Assembly (NCBI GenBank): GCA_000969725.1
Contig: JXSR01S015623.1
Length of the DNA stretch: 58,338 bases
Strand: one strand, 5' to 3'
Origin: Ophiothrix spiculata
Taxonomy: Eukaryota > Echinodermata > Ophiuroidea > Amphilepidida > Ophiotrichidae
Part shown: one piece after another, positions 1-12,800 of the stretch
Layout of the letters: the number at the start of each line of letters is the position of its first letter
Position numbering within the stretch: the stretch's first letter is position 1
Notes under the pieces: generated by a model
Told to the model about the DNA's origin: nothing
The model's database searches: none
The model's input: the letters and a program-made list of their open reading frames with translations, nothing else
Made by a program: the position numbers and the translations under genes

Positions 1-29
1 TGCATGGGTTACTGAGCCGGTGGCTCTCT

Positions 30-90
30 GGTTTGTAGACCCCCGGGGTGTGCTCGCCCCTTCCGCGCCCCTGGCTATGCCAATGCGATG
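30..90. mobile_element. Possible end fragment of MITE family M4
   Basis: CCCCTGGCTATGCCAATG is the mirror of the CATTGGCGTAGCCAGG start at 16966. The rest of the element would lie to the left, outside the window. Confidence 0.45.
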
Positions 91-409
91 TGATCAAGAC
101 AAATGGTGAGTAACATGTCAGCAATTCTCAATCCTGAATTTTATAACATCCTAATTGTGTATTAAAAATGCGACGTTTTGATCCAAACCAAATCGTTCAT
201 GGTCATCTGGTTCCAGAGGTGAAACTCATCATCATCATAATGAGGTGAAACTATTTACTCTTAAAAACAATAAAAAACAACTCAATTAACAATCTTTACT
301 GAATTTCTGACATTGGAGTTATTGCCCTTGATCATGTTGCAAATATGTGATGCGATCTGAGTTAAAGCAGCTCTCGTGTTGCATGTTGTCTCAGACCGCT
401 TCACATATT

Positions 410-615
410 GGAGCTATCTACACAGCAGCACAGAATCGGATCAATGCGCATTTCCGTATACTTTGCATCTAGACCTTGGCTACGGTACACAGGTGTCAGA
501 TTTGGATCTGATGCATGTATAGCATCCATCAAAGTGGTCTATTGAAATCAGGATTTCAGATCTGGACTCAAAAAATGCACATTGATCTGGATTTGCACTC
601 TGTGTAGATAGCCCC
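410..615. mobile_element. MITE family M1, copy 1 (ends GGRGCNATCTACAC)
   Basis: Starts GGAGCTATCTACACAG and ends CTGTGTAGATAGCCCC, 206 bp. The interior is rich in CAGATC/GATCTG motifs and GCGCAT..CCGT, as in the copies at 16512 and 46176. Confidence 0.85.
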
Positions 616-679
616 ATTGTTACGTACATATATGTAGAACATGGTTTCAAGCAACCAAATCATGTGGATTCTTTTTTAG

Positions 680-887
680 AAATTGATCACAGTGCACAGT
701 GCTACTTCAGACTCTGATATCAATACCGATGAATTGGCAGACAAGCAGTATCTAGATGATCCTAATGGCACGGCCCATCTCATAGATTCGGGAAATAACA
801 GCAAGAAAAAGAACGGCAAAATGGTCACCTTCAAAACCAAATATGGAAGTATCTCAGACTCGCAGACAGAAACAACTTACGTCAAAG
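680..887 (+). CDS. ABC transporter exon a (linker between ATPase and membrane domains)
   Basis: Acceptor ttttttag precedes the exon and donor ggtatg follows it; phase in 0, out 1. It encodes a hydrophilic segment rich in Asp, Ser, Asn and Lys (ending SQTETTYVKG), typical of the low-complexity linker between the nucleotide-binding and membrane domains. A decayed copy of this exon lies 0.7 kb downstream. The acceptor is inferred from sequence alone. Confidence 0.75.
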
Positions 888-3800
888 GTATGCAATAATA
901 ACATAATTAACATAATTTATTCTTCTTTCCACAATTGCAATAAGACAGTATATACATCAAGAAAATATACATATCATTGATACAAAAATGTAGAGGAGGA
1001 CTGGAAAATAGGTCGAAGGCCTGTCTGGTTCGAGACTCCTTTGAAAGTGGTTAAATTCTTAAGTTTACATAAAAAAAATTTGATAATAAAGTGATAAACA
1101 AATGATTTTAGTATTGAGAAACAAGATATTTCTTGTAATTACTTTTGAAACATTTAACATTATCAGAATTTTTAATTCTATCAGAAATATTATTCCATAC
1201 TTTCACTCCACGATAAGAAATTGATTTCTTACCAAATTCAAGTTTATTATTAGGGTATTTGAAGTTACTGGCAATTCTAGTATTATAGTTATGAGTATCT
1301 GCATTGGTTATAAACATTAGGTTAAAAGTTGAAGGTATGAGATTATTACTGTATTTATAAATAAATGTTCCAATATTCAATTTACAAAGCAAATTACAAT
1401 TTGCAATTGAAGACCATGGGCCGATTTCACTAACATTAAGCGATGGTCGCTAACCCCGTTTTGATCGCTAAACTCCAAAATCGATCGCTAATACCCGCTA
1501 TTTAGCGATCATTTTTGGACTTAGTGATCAAAACGGGGTTAGCGACCATCGCTAAATGTTAGTGAAATCGGCCCCAGGTACACTCTTGGCTTTAGACCCA
1601 CAGTATGTGAATGATCCCTATGGCACTTCTCAACTTATGACTAGACTCAAATAATGTCAAGCCAAAGAGCAGCAGGACTGTCACCTTCAAAACCAAAGAT
1701 GGAAGTACACTGGCGGTCAAAAGTGTTTGCGCACAAAACCAGCTATATCTCGAGAACTGTTCGTCATTTGCGTCATTTTTTTTTTCAGAATTTATATTTT
1801 ACATGTATAGATCTAAAGAATTCAATATTAATTGCATTCACCGGATTTGAAAATATGGCGTGCTAAACTTCTGTATACTTTCTTCTGCACATTCAAAAAC
1901 GGAGTTTAAATGCATAACTGCACATTTGTTGGAAAACTTATAACCTGAAAATGTTCTTTACGGTAACATGATGATAACGAGCATTGAATAATAAACTACA
2001 TAGGTACATATCGAAAAGTGTGTGTGGTGTATTTTTATATGGTTCAGGAAATCAGCCATTTTTAAGGTTATGGAAAATCAAATATCAGAGGAAACATGGA
2101 TTATTTTTATTGGATACATATGGCACCTATAAAAAACATGAATTTTTTAAGAGTCTTGGTTGTATGATATAATAATTAGGTTTTTGCCCGTATTTAAGCA
2201 TGCACAAACACTTTTGACCACTAGTGTATCTCGCATTCACAAACAGAGGCGACCTATGTCAAGTGTAAGAAATAGCAGGCAGGGGGTGAAGGAGGTGCTT
2301 GGTTTCAGTATGTAGATTAAACAGATAGGAAATTTTACAGGGGAATCTGGATTCACCCCATCTTGTGTCGCTCATGGAGCAGAGTTATTGTACCTCCGGA
2401 TATATTGTTTCACAAGATATCCAGGCAGATCGCGAAAATCTCCACTTGACGCATATACAGCGTATGCATTTTGTTTTACGCACAAACTGTGTCTGCATAT
2501 ATAGTAGCGTGTATTGCGACTTGCTCTGATCAAAGTACGCCAATTTTCCCGCTAATCATTTTGAAGACTCTCGAAGTATGGCCTATGGAGAAGTAAAATG
2601 TCTGAGGTCCAATAGCTTACCCTCCATGAGGGACAATCCAAGATGGCTGCCATCCCATAGGATTTACACGGCAGTCAAATTAAATGGCGTTAAGTCCAGA
2701 TTCTCCTATATGATTTCCTTGGGCAATCCAGATCTGTCTGCTTCTCCATAAACTGCTTTGCATCTACATTGACAAAGATCCAGATCAATCTTGATCTGCA
2801 TAGGGTAGTTCTTACATACACATCTGGCTAGGTTTGCTGCACTTACAGAGCATACAATTGAATACGCTATTACAAGGAAACCCCAATTCCACCAAAATTG
2901 TTTTTGAGTTATACAGAAAAAACTGAATATCTCTTTATAAGAGTTGCTCAACCAATCAAGTAATTGTAATTGTCCTAAGGAATGTCGATAACTAAATAAT
3001 TTGATTACATATAGGTTGATATTATTTGTGTTGCCATGGCAAACATTAGGGGAGATTTTATAGCCGGATTTGGTTTTTCTTTTAATGGTATAACAAAATA
3101 TGTATGTTTCAGTAGTAAAAGATGAAATAAACAGCAGAGAGTGTATAGAAAATTTGACAAAATCAGAAAATTAGTGGTACAGAAGATTCTTAAAGGCTTA
3201 TGCAACCATATAAGGTGCTTTGGAGTTTTGATTTGAAGGTCTAAGCTCAGGTAGCCTATCATTGGGGCACTGGAAGTCACCATGCATGCTCCCATGATGC
3301 AAACTGAATCACCGCTGAGTGCCATGCCACCCGTTATTGTGCTACTCTATCAATAGAAAGTATGTCTCTGACAGAAGAAGTATACCATAGGTCTATCATT
3401 TTGGGCACGTTACACTACAATGTTCAGCTAAGAAAACCCCAACTCTACGGATTTTAACCATATTTGCCTGTATAAGGACAGTTAGAATGCAGAGATGGGT
3501 TCATCTTTTATACCACAGAAAGCATGCTGTGGTAGGAATGATTTGGGGGCATAACTCAGTTTGACCAAAATGGTGGAGTTGGGCTTTTCTGTAAGTACTG
3601 GCGTATTCAATTGTGAAAGATGTGCTGTGGTCAAGCATTGTAATGCAAATCATATACACTCTTAGGAATGTGTAAAGGGTTGTACCACTTACCTAAGGAG
3701 CTAAACCCCATATTTGGAGTAAAACTGCAACAAGAAATTATTTTAATGTGTCCTATCTAGATGGGTTCTATGGATCATAGGTAAAATCACTAGGGTGGAC

Positions 3801-6800
3801 AGAAAATCAGTCTGTGGAATGCGACCCTGCATTCACATTCTTTTTTTATTCTTTTATTGCACCCAGAAAGGTAAAAAATTATCTATAGGTGGGAAAAATT
3901 ATCTGCAGAAAAATTGAACTTTTTTGTACTGTTGATTATTATTGACTCTATCATTTACAGATGCGCCACCACTTAAATTAAGAGATGTACTACCAAGCTT
4001 AAAGAACATGTGGGCTCTTATTCTCAAAGGCTTGATCAGAATGGCCAGAAATCCGGGGTAAGTCATCCGCATCACTTAATCCCATGACAATTTGCAGCTC
4101 GTTTTTAAGAGCACTTGTAACATATGAAAACAAAAGACCCAAGAAAGTGCGCAATCTTGACTCTATAAACCTTGAAGTATGCAACAAGCAATCAGGCTCT
4201 GTTACAAGATCCATAGCATATCCCTTGTATTCTCCCACATTATGAACTGATGGTTTTGTATTGTGTAAGAGACTAGCAATAATTGATTAAGATTGATTAA
4301 GACCAAATCACTGCATATTAATACATTTGATACATGAATCTTTCATGATTTTGATATTATTTTTAGTTAATTTTTTTGCCACTACATGGACAAATCTTGA
4401 ATATAAGTTCATTTGAATATTCAACTTGATTGGGTACATTGTTATGATTCCAAAAGTACGGACTAATTTATTTCTGCGCATGGCCATATTGATTTATGTG
4501 TGTTAACCCTAAAGCTCCCAAAGGTTACAAAAAGCTACAAGAGCAAATCACCAAAATCACCTAAGTTCGAATACGTCATAGATGGGGGTCCTATATGGGG
4601 ACGAAATTGCTGCCTAGGCAGCGCCCCTCGGATGGCTTGGTATAGGTGAACACGGGATAGGGATGCGAGAGGTCCCTGGTTTGAGCCCCGGTGGAAACCA
4701 CCAATTTTTGACACCCTTATTTCGGAGGAGATAGGCTGAGAACGAAAAGGGGTAGGTAGGAGGTTAGGAATAGTAAGTGACCGGATGACTTTACACATAA
4801 CCCTAAAGCTCCCAAAGGTTACAAAAAGCTACAAGAGCAAATCACCAAAATCACCTAAGTTCGAATACGTCATAGATGGGGGTCCTATATGGGGACGAAA
4901 TTGCTGCCTAGGCAGCGCCCCTCGGATGGCTTGGTATAGGTGAACACGGGATAGGGATGCGAGAGGTCCCTGGTTTGAGCCCCGGTGGAAACCACCAATT
5001 TTTGACACCCTTATTTCGGAGGAGATAGGCTGAGAAAGAAAAGGGTAGGTAGGAGGTTAGGGTTAATTAATAGGCTGCTTGTTGCATACTTCAAGATTTA
5101 TAGAGTATAGATGGTGTCCTATCATTGACATCAGTGCCTGTAACAATGTTGCGTCACCATCACAACATTTTCAAGTGTGCAAATTTCTTGATATCAAAAA
5201 ATTTGCAACAAGAAACCAGCAAATAAATTGCCCTTTCTTTCAGGTTGCATCAGCATATGGCAAACTGTTTGTTTGAATCAAGGAAATTTCATCTTGTGTC
5301 GCTCGTGGAGCAGAGTTATTGTACCCCTGGATGTACTGGAGTTTGGCCTGATATCCAAGCAGATCGCGTACGTAAATCTTCACTTGACGCATATGCAGCG
5401 TGTGGATTTTGTTTCACGAACAAACCGTGTCTGCATTTCAAGCAGCGTGTATTACGACTCGCTCTGACCAAAGTACGCCATTTTTCTTGCTAATCCGTTG
5501 CGAAGACTCTCAAAGTGAGGCACGCTGAGCCGTAAAATACCGGCGGTACAATAACTCAACCTCCATGAGCGACAATCCAAGATGGCTGCCACCCCATAAG
5601 ATTTACACGGCGGTGAGATCAAAATGGCGGAGAGTATCGGTTCCCCTTTATAAATTCCTTGGTTTGAATTCATTTTTTTTTGCTACAACCCATGAGAGAA
5701 TTAATTATGCTAATGGAGTTGAAGCTTTACTAAAGTTTCTGCCATAATCTCATGCATTTGGAATGTTTATTTACATCGTGTGAAGAATTGTGACGCTGAG
5801 TATAATGTCGAGTTGTAATGTATACTAGAATGCAAGACTGACCCAAGTCCACTTTAAAAAAAAAAATGAGTTATACACAGAGAGACTTTCTTATAACTTC
5901 AGCTACCTTGTGTGTGAAGGACTAAAATAGGTCCGATCAAGCACACGTCAAGAGATGGCGCCCTTCATTTCAAAAACTGTTTGCCCACTTGTGACATCAC
6001 AAGTGGCCACTGCTCATTTTCCCATAGAAAACAATGCAAAATTTTATACCATTTTAGCTTAAATTAGCCTCACTTTCATGACTTGTAGTTGAATAGATGT
6101 TGTTTATTGGTCATTTCCAAACACAACCCTGTATTCGTTTCATTTCGTAACAGGATTTAAAAGGGATAAATTTTGAAGTAAAACATTTCCCCATAGACTT
6201 ACACACTTAAGAAGTCTGCTGAATTCTGCAGACTTACCATTGTAAAATCTGGCCCTGATCATACGGTTTTTGGCAATTTTGCAAAATCTTCATTTTACTC
6301 TAACTTTAAAAGTACTTAACCTAGAAAGTTGGTTGAACCACCATTTTGTTGCAAATTTTGTCAGCTTTAATTTAAACCCACTTTTAAGAAAATATTTTCA
6401 TTTTCTAAAATTTATGAACATGCCTAACTAAAATGAATCCCTACCATAAGTAACCCCAAAAGTCCTATAATGTATTCAAAAGTTGTCAAAATCCATGGAC
6501 TTGGGTCAGTTTTGCATACATATGTTGTTTTATTAAATGTATCATAAGTAGTCAAAACCATGTTCTTGGACAAAATTTCTCTTGAAATTGGAAGACAATC
6601 GGTGTTAGGTGTAGGTTCTGTCTATATTGCTTAGAAAACATGCACAAATTGAAAATCGGTAGTCTCATTTCAAAATGGTGGTTGAAAACCCTATTTAAGG
6701 AAAAGTTTCACAGCAAATATGTGAAAATACTGTTTTTCCAACTGATTTTTTCAATGAAATTTGGCTCAGACAAGCAGAAAATATTAGATCCAAGCAAATC

Positions 6801-9800
6801 CAGATGGATCTCACCCCCTTTTTACATAAAATTGAATACATAAAGCACATATGAATGCAAGACTGACCCAAGTCCACTGTCTAAAATGACCCGCTGCTAA
6901 GCATTGCAAGCACAAATACTATAGAAAAAAATCATGTTTCATATGGCAATTGGATTCATTAACCTACCTTGCGAACTAAATTTGCATAACTTAAACATCA
7001 GACATACTATGAAGTTGTTTTTGTTTTTCTTAAAAACTACTCCAATGGACTTGGGTCACTCATGCATTCCGATATTCAAATGCAACTTTTGAGTATTGAA
7101 AACATACATATCGCACCCAATAAAGGAATTTGACCTTTAACATGAACACAATATGGAACTGCTAGTCAACATGTGCTTTTTTCGTTCCCTTTTTCGTTGT
7201 TGTGTAGTCGCAAACGATCTCGGCACATGCAACATACAGATTTGATATGCAGGGAATTTAATGATTTCAATAGTATAGTATAATTGTGTGTCATGAATTA
7301 TCTTTGTGCTGCGTTAGCAGCATGACTTTTAATTAAGGGCCCTGTCAACCCTTCGTTTTCAGAAATGGTTTTTGCACTGTAACTTAGCAACGGATAATTA
7401 AATCCAAATAAAAGTATACATTTCTAGAAGTGAATTTGCATACTTAACATGATGGTCAGGTTATATTTTCATATATTTCATATTTTGGTCCTAAGGTCCA
7501 AAAAAGTCCAAAAATCATGTGTTTGGCCCAAAACTTTATGGGAAAGTTATCTAAATTTTGTTTTGGTGAAATTTTGAACCATTTTACTTTTAAGAATCTA
7601 GAAAGCAATATCTAGGAACGCATTGCTCACATTTTTGATTTTTATATTATTTCTTGAAATATTGCCAAAAATAGGTCAAATTGTGGCATATTTTGCCAAG
7701 AATGATGTCAGGAGTAGGATTTTTGACATTTTTTGGACCAATTTTGAAGATATCTCAAAGACTAAGAAAAAAAATCAAAAATTTGATAAATGCATTCCTA
7801 GATATTGCATTCTAGATTCTAAAGTAAAATGATTCAAAATTTTACTGAAGCAAACTTTAGATAGCTTTCCCGTAAAATTTTGGGCCCCAAAATATGATTT
7901 TTGGACCCTAGGTCCAAAATTTCACATTTTGGTCCAAAAATGACCTGATCATCATGTTCAGTATGCAAACCCGCTTCTAGAAATTGAATTGAAAATATTG
8001 CTGAAAAAAGGGTTAACAGGGCCCTTACAGGGAACGTGTATGGGCACATTTGCTTTAATTACTTGGTGAAAGTTAGTTCTGCTTCGCAAAAAATATGGGT
8101 CAATTTCTTGTAGCATTTTCATTTCATGCTTCTGACCATGCTTCATGGATTTTTAAGAATGGGGATTCATGCCAACATGGGTTTAGTATACACAAATGTT
8201 TGAAATGATTGTTTGTCTTTTGTTTTCTCACAGAGTGGTAGCGTTTCAATTCCTGATCCCAGCAGTCCAAGTTATCCTGTTTTGTCTATGCATAGGAGGT
8301 GATCCTCTTGACCTTAATGTTGCCGTAGTCAATTACGAAGCGCCAAATTTGTTCAATTTTAGTTACAAATACCTTGCAGAACTCGACTCCAAAGTTATAC
8401 ACCAGGTAAGGAGAAATAACACTTCAAGGTGCTGCTCTTTAACCCTCGTCTTCCTTAGCCTTTTTGTAACAAGTCTTCCTGGAGGGTGGTTACCACCCCC
8501 TGTGATTTTGAAATTGGGACCACCAAGTTATATTATTTGGTACTATAGTATAGGGTAGGGTTTCCTCTTTCCATTGATACCAAGATCATGAAAATCGGTC
8601 AAGGCGTTACGTAATATTGATGTCACAAAGTATTTCCGGACCGAAAAATTGACTTTGGGCGAAAGAAAATGGCCACCTTTTTAAAAAAATCGTTATAAAA
8701 GTTCTAAATGTTCTATTTTGGTCGGGTTTTTTGCTAATTAATGAAGGAATCGACAATTCTAACATACCCTGTAAGTTTCAAGTCCATATCATCCAGATAT
8801 TTTTCAAAACGGCGATTTAAAATTTTCCAAGGTGGAAACCATTCCCCTACCCTCGGACTTTGACGGCATACCATAACTCCATATAGGTGGTACCCCCAAT
8901 TTTTTTTCATCAAAATGACCGCAAAGGATGTAAAAACAATTACCTATTAAAATGCCCAGGGTAGCTTTTTGCGTTTTGGTGCAATCGGCGATCATCCGTT
9001 GGGGGGGGGGTGAAAACCACCTTAGGAAGACGAGGGTTAAGAGAGGTTGGAGCCTCACAATTTCTGAAACATTATTTTTTTTGATCAAAACTTGAAAACT
9101 AATAAAGTAAACTATATCAAAGTAAACATTTTCAGAAAGGGAATTTCACATGGAATCTATTTGTTAAAGCAAAGAGAAAATGCTCATAAAATCAAAATGG
9201 ATATTCAATTCAACTGTAATCTGAAACTGAAATCTCTTTAGATGCAATCTTATTGATATGAACCTGAAAACTGTTTTTTTTTTAAGTGGACTATGCACCT
9301 TAATTTACCCTTGTTATACTTGGATAGTTGGGTGGAAATCATGACCAATTCTTATTCAGTGGGTGTGGTTTTAAATGAAATACTGCAATCTGACTGGCTC
9401 TTACCCTAACTCCGCCCATCCGCTATGACACGATAGATGACAGGCAGCGCGTCAAGTTTGAAACATGTAAACAAATAGGAATTACTTTTTTTACAGTGCT
9501 GCCTTTGAGACTTGTTTTAGCAATTTACATTCTTATAAAGACAGGTTATTTAATTTATGACATAAAATAAGTCAAAACATTTATATGACACTCTCGATTT
9601 TGAGCCGATACTGTAAGTTTCATAAAATTGATTGAGTTCTTTCGTGACGGTCGACCCAGCCTAGCCTAGCCCAGGCCTTCTCACTCAACTCAAATTCAAA
9701 CACATGTGCATGCACTGTTAAATCTCGAAAGCTAAGCCAAAATAATTATGTTGTGGTTAACATCATTATTGTAATACTAAAATTATCTTGTTATTTTTTG

Positions 9801-12800
9801 AACTGAAATTTGTGTTGCAAATAGATGATCAATATTGGCAGGATTGGCAAGCCAGAGGCCGAGACAGTAAGATTCGTGCAATGAATTTAGCACTGGTGAC
9901 TGATGCTGCCGGGCCGAGCCGGGCTAGGCCCGAGCCCGATGCAATGCAATACCGGGATTTAATTAAGCTAACAGTTGATTACCTTGCTCAGTTTTGTATA
10001 ATGAGACATCGGAAATCTTCTTTACAATGTCCAATGACACTGCTTTTTCTCAAGTTTAAGCATAAATAAAACTGAGTTCATGTCATGACTTCAAGTCTTC
10101 ATGACTCTCACTGTCTCAGACTCAGCAAGCCAAATCATGATGATGAAATACACTCGAAAAGTTGTGTCACCTATTTCCTGCAATGTTACGTTTTCAGCAA
10201 GCACACCAAGTAATAATTACAATTAGGCCATGCCAATCTTCATCAAAATATATTTTAGTATACCTAATAGAGGGGAGCATGGCCGAGCGGTTAGAGCACG
10301 GGTCTCGTAATACAGAGATTGTGGGTACGAGCCCCGGGCCAGGCGGATTTCGTCTCCTTGTTTCCTTGGGCAAGAAACTTAACTCTACTTGCTCCGTGGT
10401 CGGACANNNNNNNNNNNNNNNNNNNNNNNNNNNNNNNNNNNNNNNNNNNNNNNNNNCCGTGGTCGGACAATCACGTTAAGCCGTGGGTCCCCTGTACGAA
10501 TAGACTCCTTCATGGGGTATGCATGTTATCATGCAAGTACTTGTATCATTGATTGATTGATTGATTGAATCAGATTTTGTTCAGATTTTCCATGCCTAAG
10601 TTTTTCTTCATGGCTCGTGTCATTTGTAAACAAAACAATGTGAGATTCACCTGGGAAATTAATCTGTGTCAGCTGCGCGCTGAAAAAATCATACATATGG
10701 ATTGATTCATTATTTGTACAGGGGTGTCACTAATTAACTAGATGATGTCACACTATTTTTTTTAAAAAACACATTAATTTTCTTTAACACGGTATAATTC
10801 AAAATAAGAATGAGAATAAAGATAAGATTTCTTGTTTTGCCTGTCATCTATCGTCTCATAATGGATGGGTGTGTACATTATTTTATTGTAATGGACAACC
10901 CCTGCGGGGGCGTCTATTACTCAAAATAATGTACACGCCCATCCATTATGAGACGATAGATGACAGGCAAAACAAGAAATCTTATCTTTTATTCTTTAAC
11001 CGATTGATCAATTACATCTTTATTTTAATCACAAATTACAAGCATTTCATGAGCATTTTTTTTTAGATGACCCTTCGGGATAATATATAACTAATCTCTG
11101 CTGCATTAACCAGCAACTCCTTTTTTATCGCATCTAGTTTCACATCTGCTAATCATAAGGCCAAAAAAATTGTTTGGTTGCCCTCCACAGCTTTTTTCAG
11201 AGAGGGTTCGTCGGTCAGATTTTTAAAAATTTTTTTTTTAATACTCCTCCACAGAATGCTAGGTTGATCGGCCGCTTAAGCCTTCACAACTTCCCCCATG
11301 ACATCCAAATCAAAACAATCAAATACCTCTTGTAGTGATTGTGACATCCTGAACGTTTTGAGGGTTGAAAGAAGACATGCAGACCTCTTCACCTGCTTCT
11401 GTCGATTCTGTTAACAGAATATCTAAAAAAAGCAAAAGTTATAACATGTTTTTTTTTTGTATTTTTCGGTAAGTTTTGCATATTTTTGAGGAAAAAAAAT
11501 TTCAAGAAAAAAAGTTTGGGTCGGGCTGAAAAATTGGGTCGGTCGGTGGAGGGTAACCAAACATTTATTTTTTTGGCCTAAGGGGAGATTTATCACAAGA
11601 ATTGCTTATTGCAGTTACATGAGAGAAAGTTACACCTATCCAGTGTATGATGAGCCTGAGAAATAATCGTGATGTAGTAAAACATTCCATCTTTATTTTT
11701 CACTTCTAGAAACCCGTAAGTAATTTGACGACGGCTATAGATGATGCCAAGGTCGGCAGGTACTGGGGAGTCATGAACTTTGGGCCGGATTACTCCACGG
11801 ATCTTGTCAAAAGGTAGGTATTGAGGAAGTATGGTTATTTTCCTTATTGTTATCAGGGAAAACTTGCTTTGTGATGGTTTCCCAGTGATCATAAAAAACC
11901 TGGGGGTACTCTAAAAGTTTTTGGTAGGTATGTGCCACCTGTGTTTTCCAACTTAGGGTCTTATGGAGTTAATTTTTAGTCAAATGGATCTTGATTTTTC
12001 CGACTTGACGTCTTATCAACTGCCGTTTTCCCAATAAAATATGACTTTTAGAACTGAAAATTAACAAAAAATAGGTTGAATTGAATTATGTACTGTACAA
12101 AAAAGAATTGGGCTACTCTCTTTGAATTTGGGGTCTTTGGGGAGTGGAAGAGGAGGTTTGAAAAGGGAGTCTTAGGGGCAACACATACCCGTACCGTCAA
12201 TCAATGTAAATAATTTAACCCCTGGTAAAAATCATATGGTAAAATCCACATAATCAAATTGTTGGTAGGTTAACATACAAGTCACAGTTTGTTAGATTAA
12301 TGCTCATTACCTCCCATAGGATGCGCCCCTAATGGGTGATCTGTGTAAACATGGGTTTCATTATTTAATACAAAATGTTAAAACCTTGAGTAACACTTTA
12401 ATAAAATATACAACATTACTGTTAAAAATAATGACAAATTTTGCACTGTTGTAATTTGAAAAATTATGTCTAAATATGAAGAAAAATCCCTAAACATTAG
12501 TTGTAATATGACACTAGATTTTTTTGGACCCAAAAGGCACCCAATCCAAACCATAGTTGAATACACTCCCTTGCAACACCACTATTTGACTATATTCTTC
12601 TCTAGATTTTCAGACCCAACAAATATTGATGATGAGATCATAAATGGCAGCAGTGTTCACGTATATCTTGACATGACTAGTAAGTATATGATAGCAAAGT
12701 GATATTTCTGTCGCAAGAAATACAAATGCGAGATATGAAAGTATACAATGGTACATATACCAGTGTTCCCACTAAGGATTTTGGCTATGAGCCAAAGCGA

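Larger units (their letters stand above)
4161..5105. mobile_element. Inverted-repeat element carrying a tandem SINE-like dimer
   Basis: Left arm CTCTATAAACCTTGAAGTAT and right arm ATACTTCAAGATTTATAGAG are mirror images of about 30 bp. The left 180 bp also match 48825-48975 in reverse, which shows a wider family. Confidence 0.75.

Noticed and set aside
4535-4798. An 87-codon minus-strand gene
   Set aside because: Lies wholly in the SINE-like tandem unit with polymerase III boxes.
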